In this document: positions 45,363 through 53,100 of the stretch, piece after piece
How positions within the stretch are numbered: the first letter of the stretch is position 1
Layout: every line of letters begins with the position of its first letter
From: Cephaloticoccus primus
Lineage (GTDB): Bacteria; Verrucomicrobiota; Verrucomicrobiia; Opitutales; Opitutaceae
NCBI RefSeq assembly: GCF_001580015.1
Contig: NZ_LSZQ01000052.1
Location: 1 to 64,000 of the forward strand
Direction of reading: 5' to 3'
DNA: 64,000 nucleotides
Position numbers and translations under genes: made by a program
Notes under the pieces: model-generated
What the model saw: only the letters and a program-made list of their open reading frames with translations
Databases searched by the model: none
What the model was told of the DNA's origin: nothing

Positions 45363-48335
45363 TCAGAAGGTATAGGTCGTTGTAAGTCGTATATTACGTC
45401 CGGGATACGGGGTCACATCATTACGACCAGTTGAGGACCAAAGCGTCTTCTTGTTAGTGAGGTTATCCACATTGAGCTGAAACCTCAGCGAACCGTAGTC
45501 ATAGCTCGCCCCAGCACTATAGATCGTCCGTTCGGGTACGTAGAAACTGATCTGTGCTAGCACTCCAAGGGGGGTATACTGAATGGCTGGAGTTTCTCCC
45601 GCAGACTTGCTCACGTGGTTAAAGCCAGCAAATACACTCATCCCTTTCGCAAAGCCTCGGGAAAAATCGTATTTAAGCAGCCCGTTTAGCAAAGTATCAG
45701 GTGTCCCTATTCGAGGGTGCCCGGTAGGCTCCCGCAGCTTCATATCTGTATAGCTAGCTATCACAGTAAGATTGGGAGTAATTCCGCCTACTATATCTAG
45801 CTCAAATCCCTTATTGGTAACATCCAAAAGAAAATATTCAGTCAAAGTGTCATCGAAAAAGTAGAGTGGGTTCTGCGTGATAACTCGATCTTGCTTAAGG
45901 TCAAAATATGCCCCCGTGATTGAAAGTCGCCCCGCGAAGAACTCTAGTTTCATGCCAACCTCGTCCTGCTCGCCCTTTTGCCAAAACACCTCGTTATTAG
46001 CCACTCCAGCATCGGCGTTTTCAGAGTGACTAAAATATACCGCAACCTGAGGAAGTACTTTTACCAAAGCTGCATAGAAGGGCGTATTATGTGAAGCCCT
46101 CAACTTGCTGCCCGTGCTTCCCGTCAACATATCGATCCAATCAGGACGATTGACCCAAATGCGCGAAACTCCACCATTTAACAATACGCGCTTTTGGAAG
46201 AGACCCAGTTGACTCGTTCCATAAACTTGAGTCTTTGTCGTGCGCGGCCCCACCCAGTGCCTCCATAAACTATCGATTTTCTCAGGTCGCCCCGGCTGGT
46301 CGGTGGGATAAGGTCCAGTATTGTAATCAAAATCCAGAAGTGCACCCGGCTCGCTCTCCCAGTTATATAACTTATCATAAGCACGGCCACGCACACCACC
46401 AACCACCACTTGCAGTGTAGCGACTGCATCGCGACCCGTACCTCCAAATTCAAAATTACCTGCCAAGTCTGCCTGATAATGCATTTCGTTAGCATAATGA
46501 TGCTGGAGCTGGGCAGTCCGCGGTGCCACATGGGGCGGATACTCAAGAACGGGAGTAGAAACGTACGGATTGGTTACTTCATCATAAGGCATCGCACTAT
46601 CCTGTAAACCCCAGAGCTGCTCCGGAGTGAAAACACCCGTCATCGGATTATAACGCTCACTATTTGGAAATCCGTTGGGATGAGTCTTCCATCGTGACGG
46701 TAGTTCACGCCAATCGACACCGCCATTCTCCGAATGCAGGTATTGACGTAGTGCCGCAAGGCGCATACTCAGACGGTCGCTTAACGCAGTCGTAAACTCC
46801 AGCGTACCGCGACGTATATGAACATCGCGCAAGTCATTATCATATCCTCCATTGGCCCCATCGTAAACAAAACCAGGCATGATTGAATCGACCGTAGCCG
46901 TCTGCCCATTCACCACATCGGACCGCAAACGCAACCGAGATGGATACGCGGATGGCCCTTCATTTTTCCAGTTAATAAAAAAACCTTTAAGCTTGAGCTG
47001 AGCCTTTGGAGAAATCGCCCAAGTGAGCTGAGGGTTCAGGCTCTTGCTCAAAATCTTCCCTGGTATGAAAGAATGCGCATCTTGGTAGCCCGCGATCAGC
47101 CTATAGGAAAAGCGCTTCGTACCCGGCAGAGGGCCAGTAGCATCGTAACTTATGCGATTGCCAAAATACTCATCCACCAACTCTAGCCGTACCGTCTGTG
47201 AACGCTCAAATGACGGCGATTTAGTAAGCGCGTTGGCGAAGCCACCGGGAGCCCCATTTGGAGCAAGCACAGCATTAGGTCCCTTGGTAATTTCTACACG
47301 ATCCAGGAGCAACGGATCCAAGGTCGCCTGGAACGAGTTCATCGTCACAAAGTTATCAATCGCCGTCCCCCAAATACCGAATCCGCGGATCGTATGAGCA
47401 TCCGAGCGGCCACCCGCACCTGAGAGATGACTGTTCCCCACCCCTGAGACGTACTGAGTGGCATCAATCACGGAGGCAGCACCTATATCTTTTATAAAGT
47501 CGCTGGTGACGACGTTGATCGTCGCCGGGGTATCAATGAGTGCCTGGCGAATCCGGGCGCCCGACATTGAGTCGGTGGCCCGGTAGGTATTGGCCCGCTC
47601 GGAAGAAACGTCGAAGATGGGGAGCCGCACGAGCTCTTCGTCCTCGTCCACTGTGGAGCTCGGAGCGAAGGGCTGGGCGAGAATGAGCGGAGCCGCCATC
47701 AGGAAACCAAGCAGCCCCAGCAGGGGGTGGCGGGTTTGGCTAAGGGAGGAGCGTTTCATTGGGGTCGGGGGTTGGGGGTTATGGCTGGTGATGATGACTA
47801 CCCCTGAGTCCTCGCTCGCTGTGGCGTGCAGGCCCGTGCCTTCCAGCATTTGCCCGAGCGCCAGCAGAGGGGGGAAACTCCCATACACGGCTCGGGTTTT
47901 GATGCGGGCGGCGATCCGCGAGGGGAAGACGAGCTCCAGGCCCGACTGCTCCGAAAATCGCGCCAGGGCACGCTCGGCTCGCTGCGCGGGAATGGCGAAA
48001 CGCTGCCGCAGCAGTCGCTCCGGTTCGCCGCGCGAGTGAACGGGCAAGCCCACCATCAACACCACACCCAAGTACAGTTTCAGGATTTCGCGCAGCCCGA
48101 AACGCCAGCGAAACGTGGCGCAACGCGCAGCCGTGCGAAATCTGGAGACAGTGCCCGGGGTCAAAGCGCATGGGGGATCAGGGGTACAAGTACCGGCGCG
48201 GCGAAGTCGCCTGCCGGTACTCACCATTGCTGACGCGGTGCTGCGCCAAATCCCTGCAAAGCATTTTCCCCAAAGCCTCATCCGCTCACATTTCGCCCCC
48301 GTGGCCCGAAGCACGCATCCGGTACATCCGCGCAC
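45363..48335 (-). CDS. TonB-dependent outer-membrane receptor with STN signalling domain
   Basis: FecA-like receptor that imports a ligand across the outer membrane and signals to an anti-sigma factor. The frame has a signal-like helix (residues 86-100), an STN domain at about 112-187 (FAIPAQRAERALARFSEQSG), then a second signal-like stretch starting MKRSSLSQ at residue 193 (47759), the plug domain (TPATINVVTSDFIKDIG, VEITKGPNAVL) and a beta-barrel ending in TTYTF. It lies 1 bp after the anti-sigma gene, with the sigma factor gene ahead. The true start is unclear: GTG 48335, ATG 48281, ATG 48227 or a later codon. The barrel region is visibly AT-richer than the STN region, which suggests a chimera. 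The ligand is unknown; iron chelates or glycans are both possible. Confidence 0.85.
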   Translation of the reverse strand: MRGCTGCVLRATGAKCERMRLWGKCFAGIWRSTASAMVSTGRRLRRAGTCTPDPPCALTPGTVSRFRTAARCATFRWRFGLREILKLYLGVVLMVGLPVHSRGEPERLLRQRFAIPAQRAERALARFSEQSGLELVFPSRIAARIKTRAVYGSFPPLLALGQMLEGTGLHATASEDSGVVIITSHNPQPPTPMKRSSLSQTRHPLLGLLGFLMAAPLILAQPFAPSSTVDEDEELVRLPIFDVSSERANTYRATDSMSGARIRQALIDTPATINVVTSDFIKDIGAASVIDATQYVSGVGNSHLSGAGGRSDAHTIRGFGIWGTAIDNFVTMNSFQATLDPLLLDRVEITKGPNAVLAPNGAPGGFANALTKSPSFERSQTVRLELVDEYFGNRISYDATGPLPGTKRFSYRLIAGYQDAHSFIPGKILSKSLNPQLTWAISPKAQLKLKGFFINWKNEGPSAYPSRLRLRSDVVNGQTATVDSIMPGFVYDGANGGYDNDLRDVHIRRGTLEFTTALSDRLSMRLAALRQYLHSENGGVDWRELPSRWKTHPNGFPNSERYNPMTGVFTPEQLWGLQDSAMPYDEVTNPYVSTPVLEYPPHVAPRTAQLQHHYANEMHYQADLAGNFEFGGTGRDAVATLQVVVGGVRGRAYDKLYNWESEPGALLDFDYNTGPYPTDQPGRPEKIDSLWRHWVGPRTTKTQVYGTSQLGLFQKRVLLNGGVSRIWVNRPDWIDMLTGSTGSKLRASHNTPFYAALVKVLPQVAVYFSHSENADAGVANNEVFWQKGEQDEVGMKLEFFAGRLSITGAYFDLKQDRVITQNPLYFFDDTLTEYFLLDVTNKGFELDIVGGITPNLTVIASYTDMKLREPTGHPRIGTPDTLLNGLLKYDFSRGFAKGMSVFAGFNHVSKSAGETPAIQYTPLGVLAQISFYVPERTIYSAGASYDYGSLRFQLNVDNLTNKKTLWSSTGRNDVTPYPGRNIRLTTTYTF
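48189..48221. promoter_or_regulatory. Hairpin at the 5' end of the receptor gene
   Basis: Inverted repeat AGTACCGGC / GCCGGTACT with an inner GGCG/CGCC pair. It lies between the anti-sigma stop and the receptor signal-like helix, in a stretch that may be untranslated leader rather than protein. It could be a regulatory or mRNA-processing hairpin. Confidence 0.4.
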
Positions 48336-48336
48336 G

Positions 48337-49455
48337 TCAGCGGCGACTGACCACGACCTCGGAGTCCCCGCGCTCTTCTATCCGCAGGTCAAAATTACGG
48401 CGCAGCATTTCGAGCAGGGCGGCGCTGCGATCCGCCCGCAGAGTCCCGCTGATGCGCAGCTCGGCGAGCTCGGGATCCGCCAGCACGATACGGCGCGCGG
48501 CATAACGGTTAAACTCGGGCAGGAGCTCACCCAGCCGAGCGCGCGAAAACTCCAGTCGCGGCACGCGCCAGCCCAACTTGGCCTCCCACTCGGCGGGGGC
48601 GATGGGCTGCACCTCGAGCTGCGGTGCACCGGTAGCGATTTGCACCCGCACCCGCTCCCCTGCGGCCAGCATCACATGGCGAGTGGGCGCGACAAACGCC
48701 CCAGCAGCGCGCGAGGAATCGGGAGTCGGCGCAGCGGTGCCGTGCTCCCCACTACCAGGCTCCGAATCCGGCGCAGAACGCGCAGGCCCACTGAGCAAGG
48801 CTTCCCTATCCTCACTCACCGAGACGCGCCCCTCGGTCACGAGCACCTCGACCGACTCTTGCGAGAGATCGACGCAGAAGGCCGTGCCCACCGCGCGAAT
48901 CGACAGCCCTTGAGCGACGACCTCAAAAGGGCGGCCCGCATCGGGCACCACTGCAAAGTGCGCCGTGCCACTCCGGAGCAGCACACGCCTCACCGAATCG
49001 GTAAACTCGGGCACGAGCTCGGCCCCTTCGCGCAACTCCACAAGCGAACCGTCGGGCAAGTGCTGCCGCTCGTTTGAGCTCACAATCGCCACACGGCCCG
49101 CAGGCTCAGCCTCTTCGCCCGATAAATCCGCCGCACGCGCATCCGCGGCGCGGGGCACTCCTTGCTCAGCGGTAGCCGCCGCGAGAGCAGGCGGCGCAGT
49201 GGCCAAGGCGTCGCGCCGCAGAGCGAGTGCGTCCGACACGCGCACCGCCACGAGCGCGATGGCAAAGGCCGCTGCCAGCGTGCAGGCGGCGCCGATCAGC
49301 CGGCGCTTCCGGCGCCGCCGTGCGAGCGAAAGCGTGCGCAAGGCATCGAGCACCTCATCTGCCGCGCCCTCGCGCTGCGCCCAATCAAGCGCGCTGTGTG
49401 GACGACGGGGCGGCACGCCCAGCGGCGCCGGTGTCGAGGAGTCGGAGTCATTCAT
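48337..49455 (-). CDS. FecR-type anti-sigma factor
   Basis: Membrane anti-sigma factor that links the TonB receptor to the ECF sigma factor. From ATG 49455 the 372-aa protein has a short cytoplasmic part, one membrane helix at about residues 53-72 (LIGAACTLAAAFAIALVAVRV), a FecR domain with HLPDGSLVELREGAEL and IRAVGTAFCVDL, an Asp/Ser/Pro linker, and a C-terminal STN-like domain (VPRLEFSRARLGELLPEF) that should contact the receptor. It overlaps the sigma factor gene by 8 bp and ends 1 bp before the receptor frame. Confidence 0.9.
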   Translation of the reverse strand: MNDSDSSTPAPLGVPPRRPHSALDWAQREGAADEVLDALRTLSLARRRRKRRLIGAACTLAAAFAIALVAVRVSDALALRRDALATAPPALAAATAEQGVPRAADARAADLSGEEAEPAGRVAIVSSNERQHLPDGSLVELREGAELVPEFTDSVRRVLLRSGTAHFAVVPDAGRPFEVVAQGLSIRAVGTAFCVDLSQESVEVLVTEGRVSVSEDREALLSGPARSAPDSEPGSGEHGTAAPTPDSSRAAGAFVAPTRHVMLAAGERVRVQIATGAPQLEVQPIAPAEWEAKLGWRVPRLEFSRARLGELLPEFNRYAARRIVLADPELAELRISGTLRADRSAALLEMLRRNFDLRIEERGDSEVVVSRR

Positions 49456-50035
49456 GGCCGTCGTAGTAGTGGTGAATGCCAAGGCCGCGCAGTCGCGCCT
49501 CAATCCGTTTGATCCCGCGAGCAAGCTGCGACTCGACAGTTTTCTCGGAAAGCCCGAGCCGCTGGGCCACTTCGCGTTGGGGGATGAGGCGGAGCTTGCG
49601 CAGGACAACGACCTCGCGACAGCGGGCAGGCAACGCGTCAATCGCCTCCGCGAGAAGTCGCGCCTTTTCCTCCCGACTGACAGTCGCAGCCGCGGCTTCC
49701 TGCGCCACCGAGATCGCAGAACTCAGCACTGCATCGCAGTCCTCTACGGCCTCGGCGGGCGAGGCCTTGCTGCGGCGCAGCACATCAATTGCCCGATTTC
49801 GCGCGACCTGAAACAGGAAGCCCCGGGCCGAGCGGATCGGCCGCTTCGCCCACGCCAGCCAGACGCGCAACAGCGAATCCTGTACCACGTCGTCCACCTC
49901 GCCACGCACCGAGGGAAAGGCATTACTCAAGTAACCGCGCAGGGCCGCCGCATGGGGCTGGACTTCATCGTTAAACCAGTGGGTCTGATCGGAAGGGGGC
50001 TCAGTTTGAGGCGGCGGGGTAGAGTTCGGGGGCAT
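49448..50035 (-). CDS. ECF RNA polymerase sigma factor, FecI-like
   Basis: Extracytoplasmic-function sigma factor of 195 aa. Region 2 is seen in EVDDVVQDSLLRVWLAW and region 4 in LPARCREVVVLRKLRLIPQREVAQRLGLSEKTVESQLARG, a helix-turn-helix for the -35 element. From ATG 50035 the protein has about 25 extra Pro/Thr/Gln-rich residues before region 2; the frame is open further upstream into the repeat region without similarity. It is the first gene of the sigma/anti-sigma/TonB receptor operon and probably activates that operon on ligand binding. Mosaic element copy F lies directly upstream. Confidence 0.92.
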   Translation of the reverse strand: MPPNSTPPPQTEPPSDQTHWFNDEVQPHAAALRGYLSNAFPSVRGEVDDVVQDSLLRVWLAWAKRPIRSARGFLFQVARNRAIDVLRRSKASPAEAVEDCDAVLSSAISVAQEAAAATVSREEKARLLAEAIDALPARCREVVVLRKLRLIPQREVAQRLGLSEKTVESQLARGIKRIEARLRGLGIHHYYDGHE

Positions 50036-50107
50036 GGGGAGTTGGGGCCCCGCGAAGCTAATACAGTGCCCTTCTAAATCAAGGCGCAGTGTGCCGGACT
50101 CATTCGC

Positions 50108-50432
50108 CACTACGCGTGGGGCGGCAGGCGGTGCCTGCACCCATTTACTGTGCGGCTTGCGGGTTGTGCGTTCCGCACAACCCGCAAGCGGCACAGTAGA
50201 AAGGGCCCGTCCATTAATCGGTGATTCACCGGCAAATCGCTTCATCTCGCCCAAATGGGTATACGCTTCATTCGCGTTCTGGGCTCCTCTCCCTGTCGCA
50301 ACGCGACAGGGGGGAGCGAAATTTGCGATTTTGTTCGGGCGCGCAGCGCACGCGCAAAATCGCAAATTCAATGGGAGTGGCGACACGCCACCGCCGCCCG
50401 CGCAGGGCCGCCTTCCCGCCCCACGCGCAGTG
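50108..50432. repeat. Mosaic palindromic element, copy F, with inverted end boxes
   Basis: The element is bounded by CACTACGCGTGGGGCGG (50108-50124) and the inverted CCGCCCCACGCGCAGTG (50416-50432). Inside, in order: mini-hairpin GCAGG-CGGTG-CCTGC (50124-50138); spacer ACCCATT; 53-bp hairpin (50146-50198, 24 of 25 arm pairs); a shortened core (50210-50275); short hairpin CCTGTCGCAACGCGACAGG (50292-50310); 49-bp hairpin (50320-50368); spacer CAATGGGA; mini-hairpin GTGGC-GACAC-GCCAC (50377-50391); and the block CCACCGCCGCCCGCGCAGGG. I see no clear target-site duplication. Confidence 0.82.
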
Positions 50433-50502
50433 CGGTCGTTGACCGTTTTATGGGCCGCAGCGTCGTTGCCGCTGCGCGCAAGGGCTTCGACTCTTTCTCT
50501 TT

Positions 50503-50536
50503 GCGAGCCGCTCGCCCTCCCGCCTGGCGGCTCGTC
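50503..50536. repeat. GAGCCG/CGGCTC hairpin module outside element F
   Basis: GCGAGCCGCTCG and CGGCTCGTC form a 6-bp hairpin around CCCTCCCGCCTGG. The same module occurs at about 22935-22964 with nearly the same loop and at 38490-38514 with a short loop, so it travels with the mosaic elements. Confidence 0.65.
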
Positions 50537-50592
50537 GGGTCAAGACAGGTGCCACAAGGTGCGGCAATAAGAAGGAGCTGTGCCCTTTTTTC

Positions 50593-51885
50593 CTACTGTG
50601 TGGTGAGGCCCGGGTAATCGAGTGTCGCGAAGTGGTCGGCGTACGTCTCGGCGCGGCGGATGAGCCGCCAGCGCGGCGCGCCCTGCGCGTCGGTGCCTTG
50701 CCAGAGCAGCTCAGCGCTGCGGAGTTTCCCGTTGTAGTTAAAGCCCATCGAGTGGCCGTGTGCGCCGGTGTCGTGGATCACGAGCAGGTCGCCGACTTCG
50801 GGCTCAGGAATCTCGCGGTCGATAGCGAACTTGTCGTTGTTTTCGCAGAGCGAGCCGGTGACGTCGCAGCACAGGGTTGCCCCCCCGCCCTCGCTCCCCG
50901 CCCGCCCCGGGACGCTGATGTGGTGGTAGGCGCCGTACATGCCCGGGCGCATGAGATTGGCCATGCACGCGTCGAGGCCGACGTAGTTTTTGTAGGTCTT
51001 CTTTTTGTGAATGACCCGCGAGACGAGGTAGCCGTAGGGGCCGGTGACCATGCGCCCGCACTCCATCGCGAGGCGGATCGGCGCGAGCCCGGCGGCGACG
51101 ATCGTGGCGTCGTAAGCCGCCTTGATCTGCACGCCGAGCGCGGCGAGATCGACGCGGGGCTGCTCGGGCCGATAGGGGATGCCGATGCCGCCGCCGAGGT
51201 TGATAAACTCCAGCCGCAGGCCGAGCTCGCGATGCAGCTCGACTGCCAGGTCGAACAGCATCTGCGCGGTCTCCACGAAGTAGGCCGGGTTAAGCTCGTT
51301 GGAGGCGACCATCGTGTGCAGACCGAAGCGGCGGACGCCCTTTTGCTGGAGCAGCCGGTAGCCCTCGATGAGCTGCTCGCGGGTGAAGCCGTACTTTGCT
51401 TCCTCGGGTTTGCCGATGATTGCGTTGCCCGCCTTCAGCGGCCCGGGGTTGTAGCGGCAGCAGAGAAACTCGGGCAGCCGCCCGCCGAGCGCCGTTTCCA
51501 AAAAGCCGATGTGGCTGAGGTCGTCGAGGTTGATGATCGCGCCGAGCTCGGCGGCCGCGCGATACTCGTGCGCGGGCGTATCGTTGGAGGTAAAGATGAT
51601 CGACTCGCCGCTGAGCCCGGCCGCCGCGCAGAGCTTGAGCTCTGCCAGCGAAGAACAGTCGCCGCCCATGCCCTCGGCCTTGAGCACGTCGAGGATGTGA
51701 GGGTTGGGCAGGGCCTTTACCGCGTAGTAGTTTTTAAACCCGCCAGGCACCCAGTCGAAGGCTGCGTAAAAGGCGCGGGCGTTGGCGCGAATCGCCGCTT
51801 CGTCGTAGATGTGAAACGGCGTGGGGACGGCAGCGGCGATCGCTTCGAGCTGCGCGCGCGTAAAGGGCAGTGACTTGGAGCTCAT
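50593..51885 (-). CDS. lysA: Diaminopimelate decarboxylase-like PLP enzyme
   Basis: Fold-type III PLP decarboxylase, most probably the last step of lysine synthesis. Motifs in its 430 aa are TPFHIYDEAAI, the PLP-lysine stretch NYYAVKALPNP, NLGGGIGIPY, MECGRMVTGPYG (for the usual EPGR) and LCENNDKFAIDREIP for the substrate-cysteine region. The conserved His stretch that usually reads H-x-G-S is H-T-M-V here (FGLHTMVASNELN), so this is a variant subgroup. Some members of the fold act on carboxynorspermidine or other amino acids, so substrate is not certain. The gene stands alone behind a mosaic repeat. Confidence 0.82.
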   Translation of the reverse strand: MSSKSLPFTRAQLEAIAAAVPTPFHIYDEAAIRANARAFYAAFDWVPGGFKNYYAVKALPNPHILDVLKAEGMGGDCSSLAELKLCAAAGLSGESIIFTSNDTPAHEYRAAAELGAIINLDDLSHIGFLETALGGRLPEFLCCRYNPGPLKAGNAIIGKPEEAKYGFTREQLIEGYRLLQQKGVRRFGLHTMVASNELNPAYFVETAQMLFDLAVELHRELGLRLEFINLGGGIGIPYRPEQPRVDLAALGVQIKAAYDATIVAAGLAPIRLAMECGRMVTGPYGYLVSRVIHKKKTYKNYVGLDACMANLMRPGMYGAYHHISVPGRAGSEGGGATLCCDVTGSLCENNDKFAIDREIPEPEVGDLLVIHDTGAHGHSMGFNYNGKLRSAELLWQGTDAQGAPRWRLIRRAETYADHFATLDYPGLTTQ

Positions 51886-51937
51886 GTAGAAAAAGAGCCG
51901 ACAAGCACAGCGCGCGACCGCCCGCCGTCAAGGAGCA

Positions 51938-52156
51938 CTAAAACCGCAGCCGCGAGTTTTCGTGTCCGCAGTGCGGGCACTTCGCCAGCGACGCATCCGC
52001 GGGGGCTTGGTAAAGGTGATTGCAGCGGATGCAGTGGAAGGTGCAGCGGCGGCGTTTGCGCTCGAAGCGCTTATGGTCGCGGCGGTCGTAATAAAGCCAC
52101 AGCCCCAGAAAAAAGAGGCCGATCACAATGCAGTAGAGGACGGCGGAAAAGGTCAC
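51938..52156 (-). CDS. Small membrane-anchored zinc-ribbon protein
   Basis: Not a named family to me. The 72-aa protein has one N-terminal membrane helix (residues 4-23, AVLYCIVIGLFFLGLWLYY), a highly basic stretch RRDHKRFERKRRR, and a zinc ribbon with two CX2C knuckles (CIRC and CPHC) separated by about 15 residues. It would sit in the inner membrane with the ribbon in the cytoplasm. It lies downstream of the ribosomal operon terminator on the same strand and just upstream of the lysA-like gene. Confidence 0.7.
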   Translation of the reverse strand: MTFSAVLYCIVIGLFFLGLWLYYDRRDHKRFERKRRRCTFHCIRCNHLYQAPADASLAKCPHCGHENSRLRF

Positions 52157-52245
52157 GGAGCACGTAGAACAGTCGCGGTTTATCCGCCCCGCTTATTGAT
52201 GGCGAGCGCAAGCAGCGAGCAGTGCGGGGGCCCAAACAAGCGGGC

Positions 52246-52284
52246 GAAAAAAAACGCGGCATGCCCGGGGGCAGTGCCGCGTTT
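52246..52284 (-). terminator. Rho-independent terminator of the spc-alpha ribosomal operon
   Basis: On the minus strand AAACGCGGCA and TGCCGCGTTT form a 10-bp stem around CTGCCCCCGGGCA, itself partly paired, followed by a T-rich run. It lies 16 bp after the rplQ stop codon and closes the long leftward ribosomal operon. Confidence 0.9.
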
Positions 52285-52299
52285 AATAAATGGAGGCAC

Positions 52300-52896
52300 T
52301 TACTTTGCCTCGGCTTCCGATGCCGCCTCGGGCGCGGCAGCGGCGGGCTCGACCGCCGGAGCGTCGGCAGGCTGCTCCACGGGTGCCGCTTCGGCGGTGC
52401 TTGCGGTCTCGTCATTCGCGGGGGCGACAGCGGATGCGGCCGCGGCCTTTGCGCTCTTCTTGGTCTTCGCGCCAGCGGCGGCCTTGCGCGACTTGGGCTT
52501 TTTGTAGCCGGGGTCGTCGGCCTTCACGAGCTCGATCAGCGCCATCTCGGCGGCGTCGCCGAGCCGGGGCCCGAGCTTGTAGATGCGGGTGTAACCGCCG
52601 TTGCGGTCTTTGAACTCCTTCACCTTCTCGTTGAAGAGAAGCGTCAGCGCGTTCTCGTCGCGCAGGTCGGCGTGCGCGAGGCGGCGCAGGTGCAGCGCGT
52701 CCTTCGGGTCGGTCTTGGCAGCGGCACGCTTGGCTTTGGTGATGATCTTCTCGGCAAAGGGGCGCAGGGCCTTGGCCTTCGTCAGAGTCGTTTTGATGCG
52801 GTCGTGAGTGATGAGCGAGGCGGTCAGGTTGGACAGCATCGCCTCGCGATGTTCACGAGTGACCCCGAGGGTCGCGCGGTGTTTTTTGTGACGCAT
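52300..52896 (-). CDS. rplQ: 50S ribosomal protein L17
   Basis: Large-subunit protein near the exit tunnel. The first 120 residues match the family (MRHKKHRATLGVTREHREAM, NLTASLITHDRIKTTLTKAK, FAEKIITKAKRA). The last 65-70 residues are an Ala/Glu/Pro/Lys low-complexity tail that ordinary L17 lacks. It is the last gene of the operon, 204 bp after rpoA. Confidence 0.96.
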   Translation of the reverse strand: MRHKKHRATLGVTREHREAMLSNLTASLITHDRIKTTLTKAKALRPFAEKIITKAKRAAAKTDPKDALHLRRLAHADLRDENALTLLFNEKVKEFKDRNGGYTRIYKLGPRLGDAAEMALIELVKADDPGYKKPKSRKAAAGAKTKKSAKAAAASAVAPANDETASTAEAAPVEQPADAPAVEPAAAAPEAASEAEAK

Positions 52897-53023
52897 TGGG
52901 CAGTGTGGATTTCAGGTTTGGTTAAAACTCCCGTTCGGCAATCCGGTCGCAGCGTTGGGCGGCGCGGACGGCGCGAGAGTTTGAGAGGCTTGAGCCAGGC
53001 TTGGGCTTCCCACTTCCCGGAGG

Positions 53024-53069
53024 CACGCCCGCTAAGGGCTGTACCAGGGAAAATCAGGAAGCGGGCGTG
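53024..53069. promoter_or_regulatory. Inverted repeat between rpoA and rplQ
   Basis: Perfect 10-bp arms CACGCCCGCT / AGCGGGCGTG with a 26-nt loop in the 204-bp gap between rpoA and rplQ. It is not followed by a T-run. It might be an mRNA structure that sets rplQ expression apart from rpoA. Confidence 0.35.
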
Positions 53070-53100
53070 GAGATTTCGCGAAGCGCGAACGGCACGGCAA

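Larger units (their letters stand above)
50036..50592. other. Intergenic region between the sigma factor and lysA-like genes holding mosaic element copy F
   Basis: No coding gene is supported in 557 bases. 50036-50107 is the sigma factor upstream region. 50108-50432 is mosaic element copy F. A further GAGCCG/CGGCTC hairpin module follows at 50503-50536. Confidence 0.6.

Noticed and set aside
50036-50386. Long N-terminal extension of the sigma factor
   Set aside because: It would translate through the 53-bp and 49-bp hairpins of the mosaic element; ATG 50035 is sufficient.
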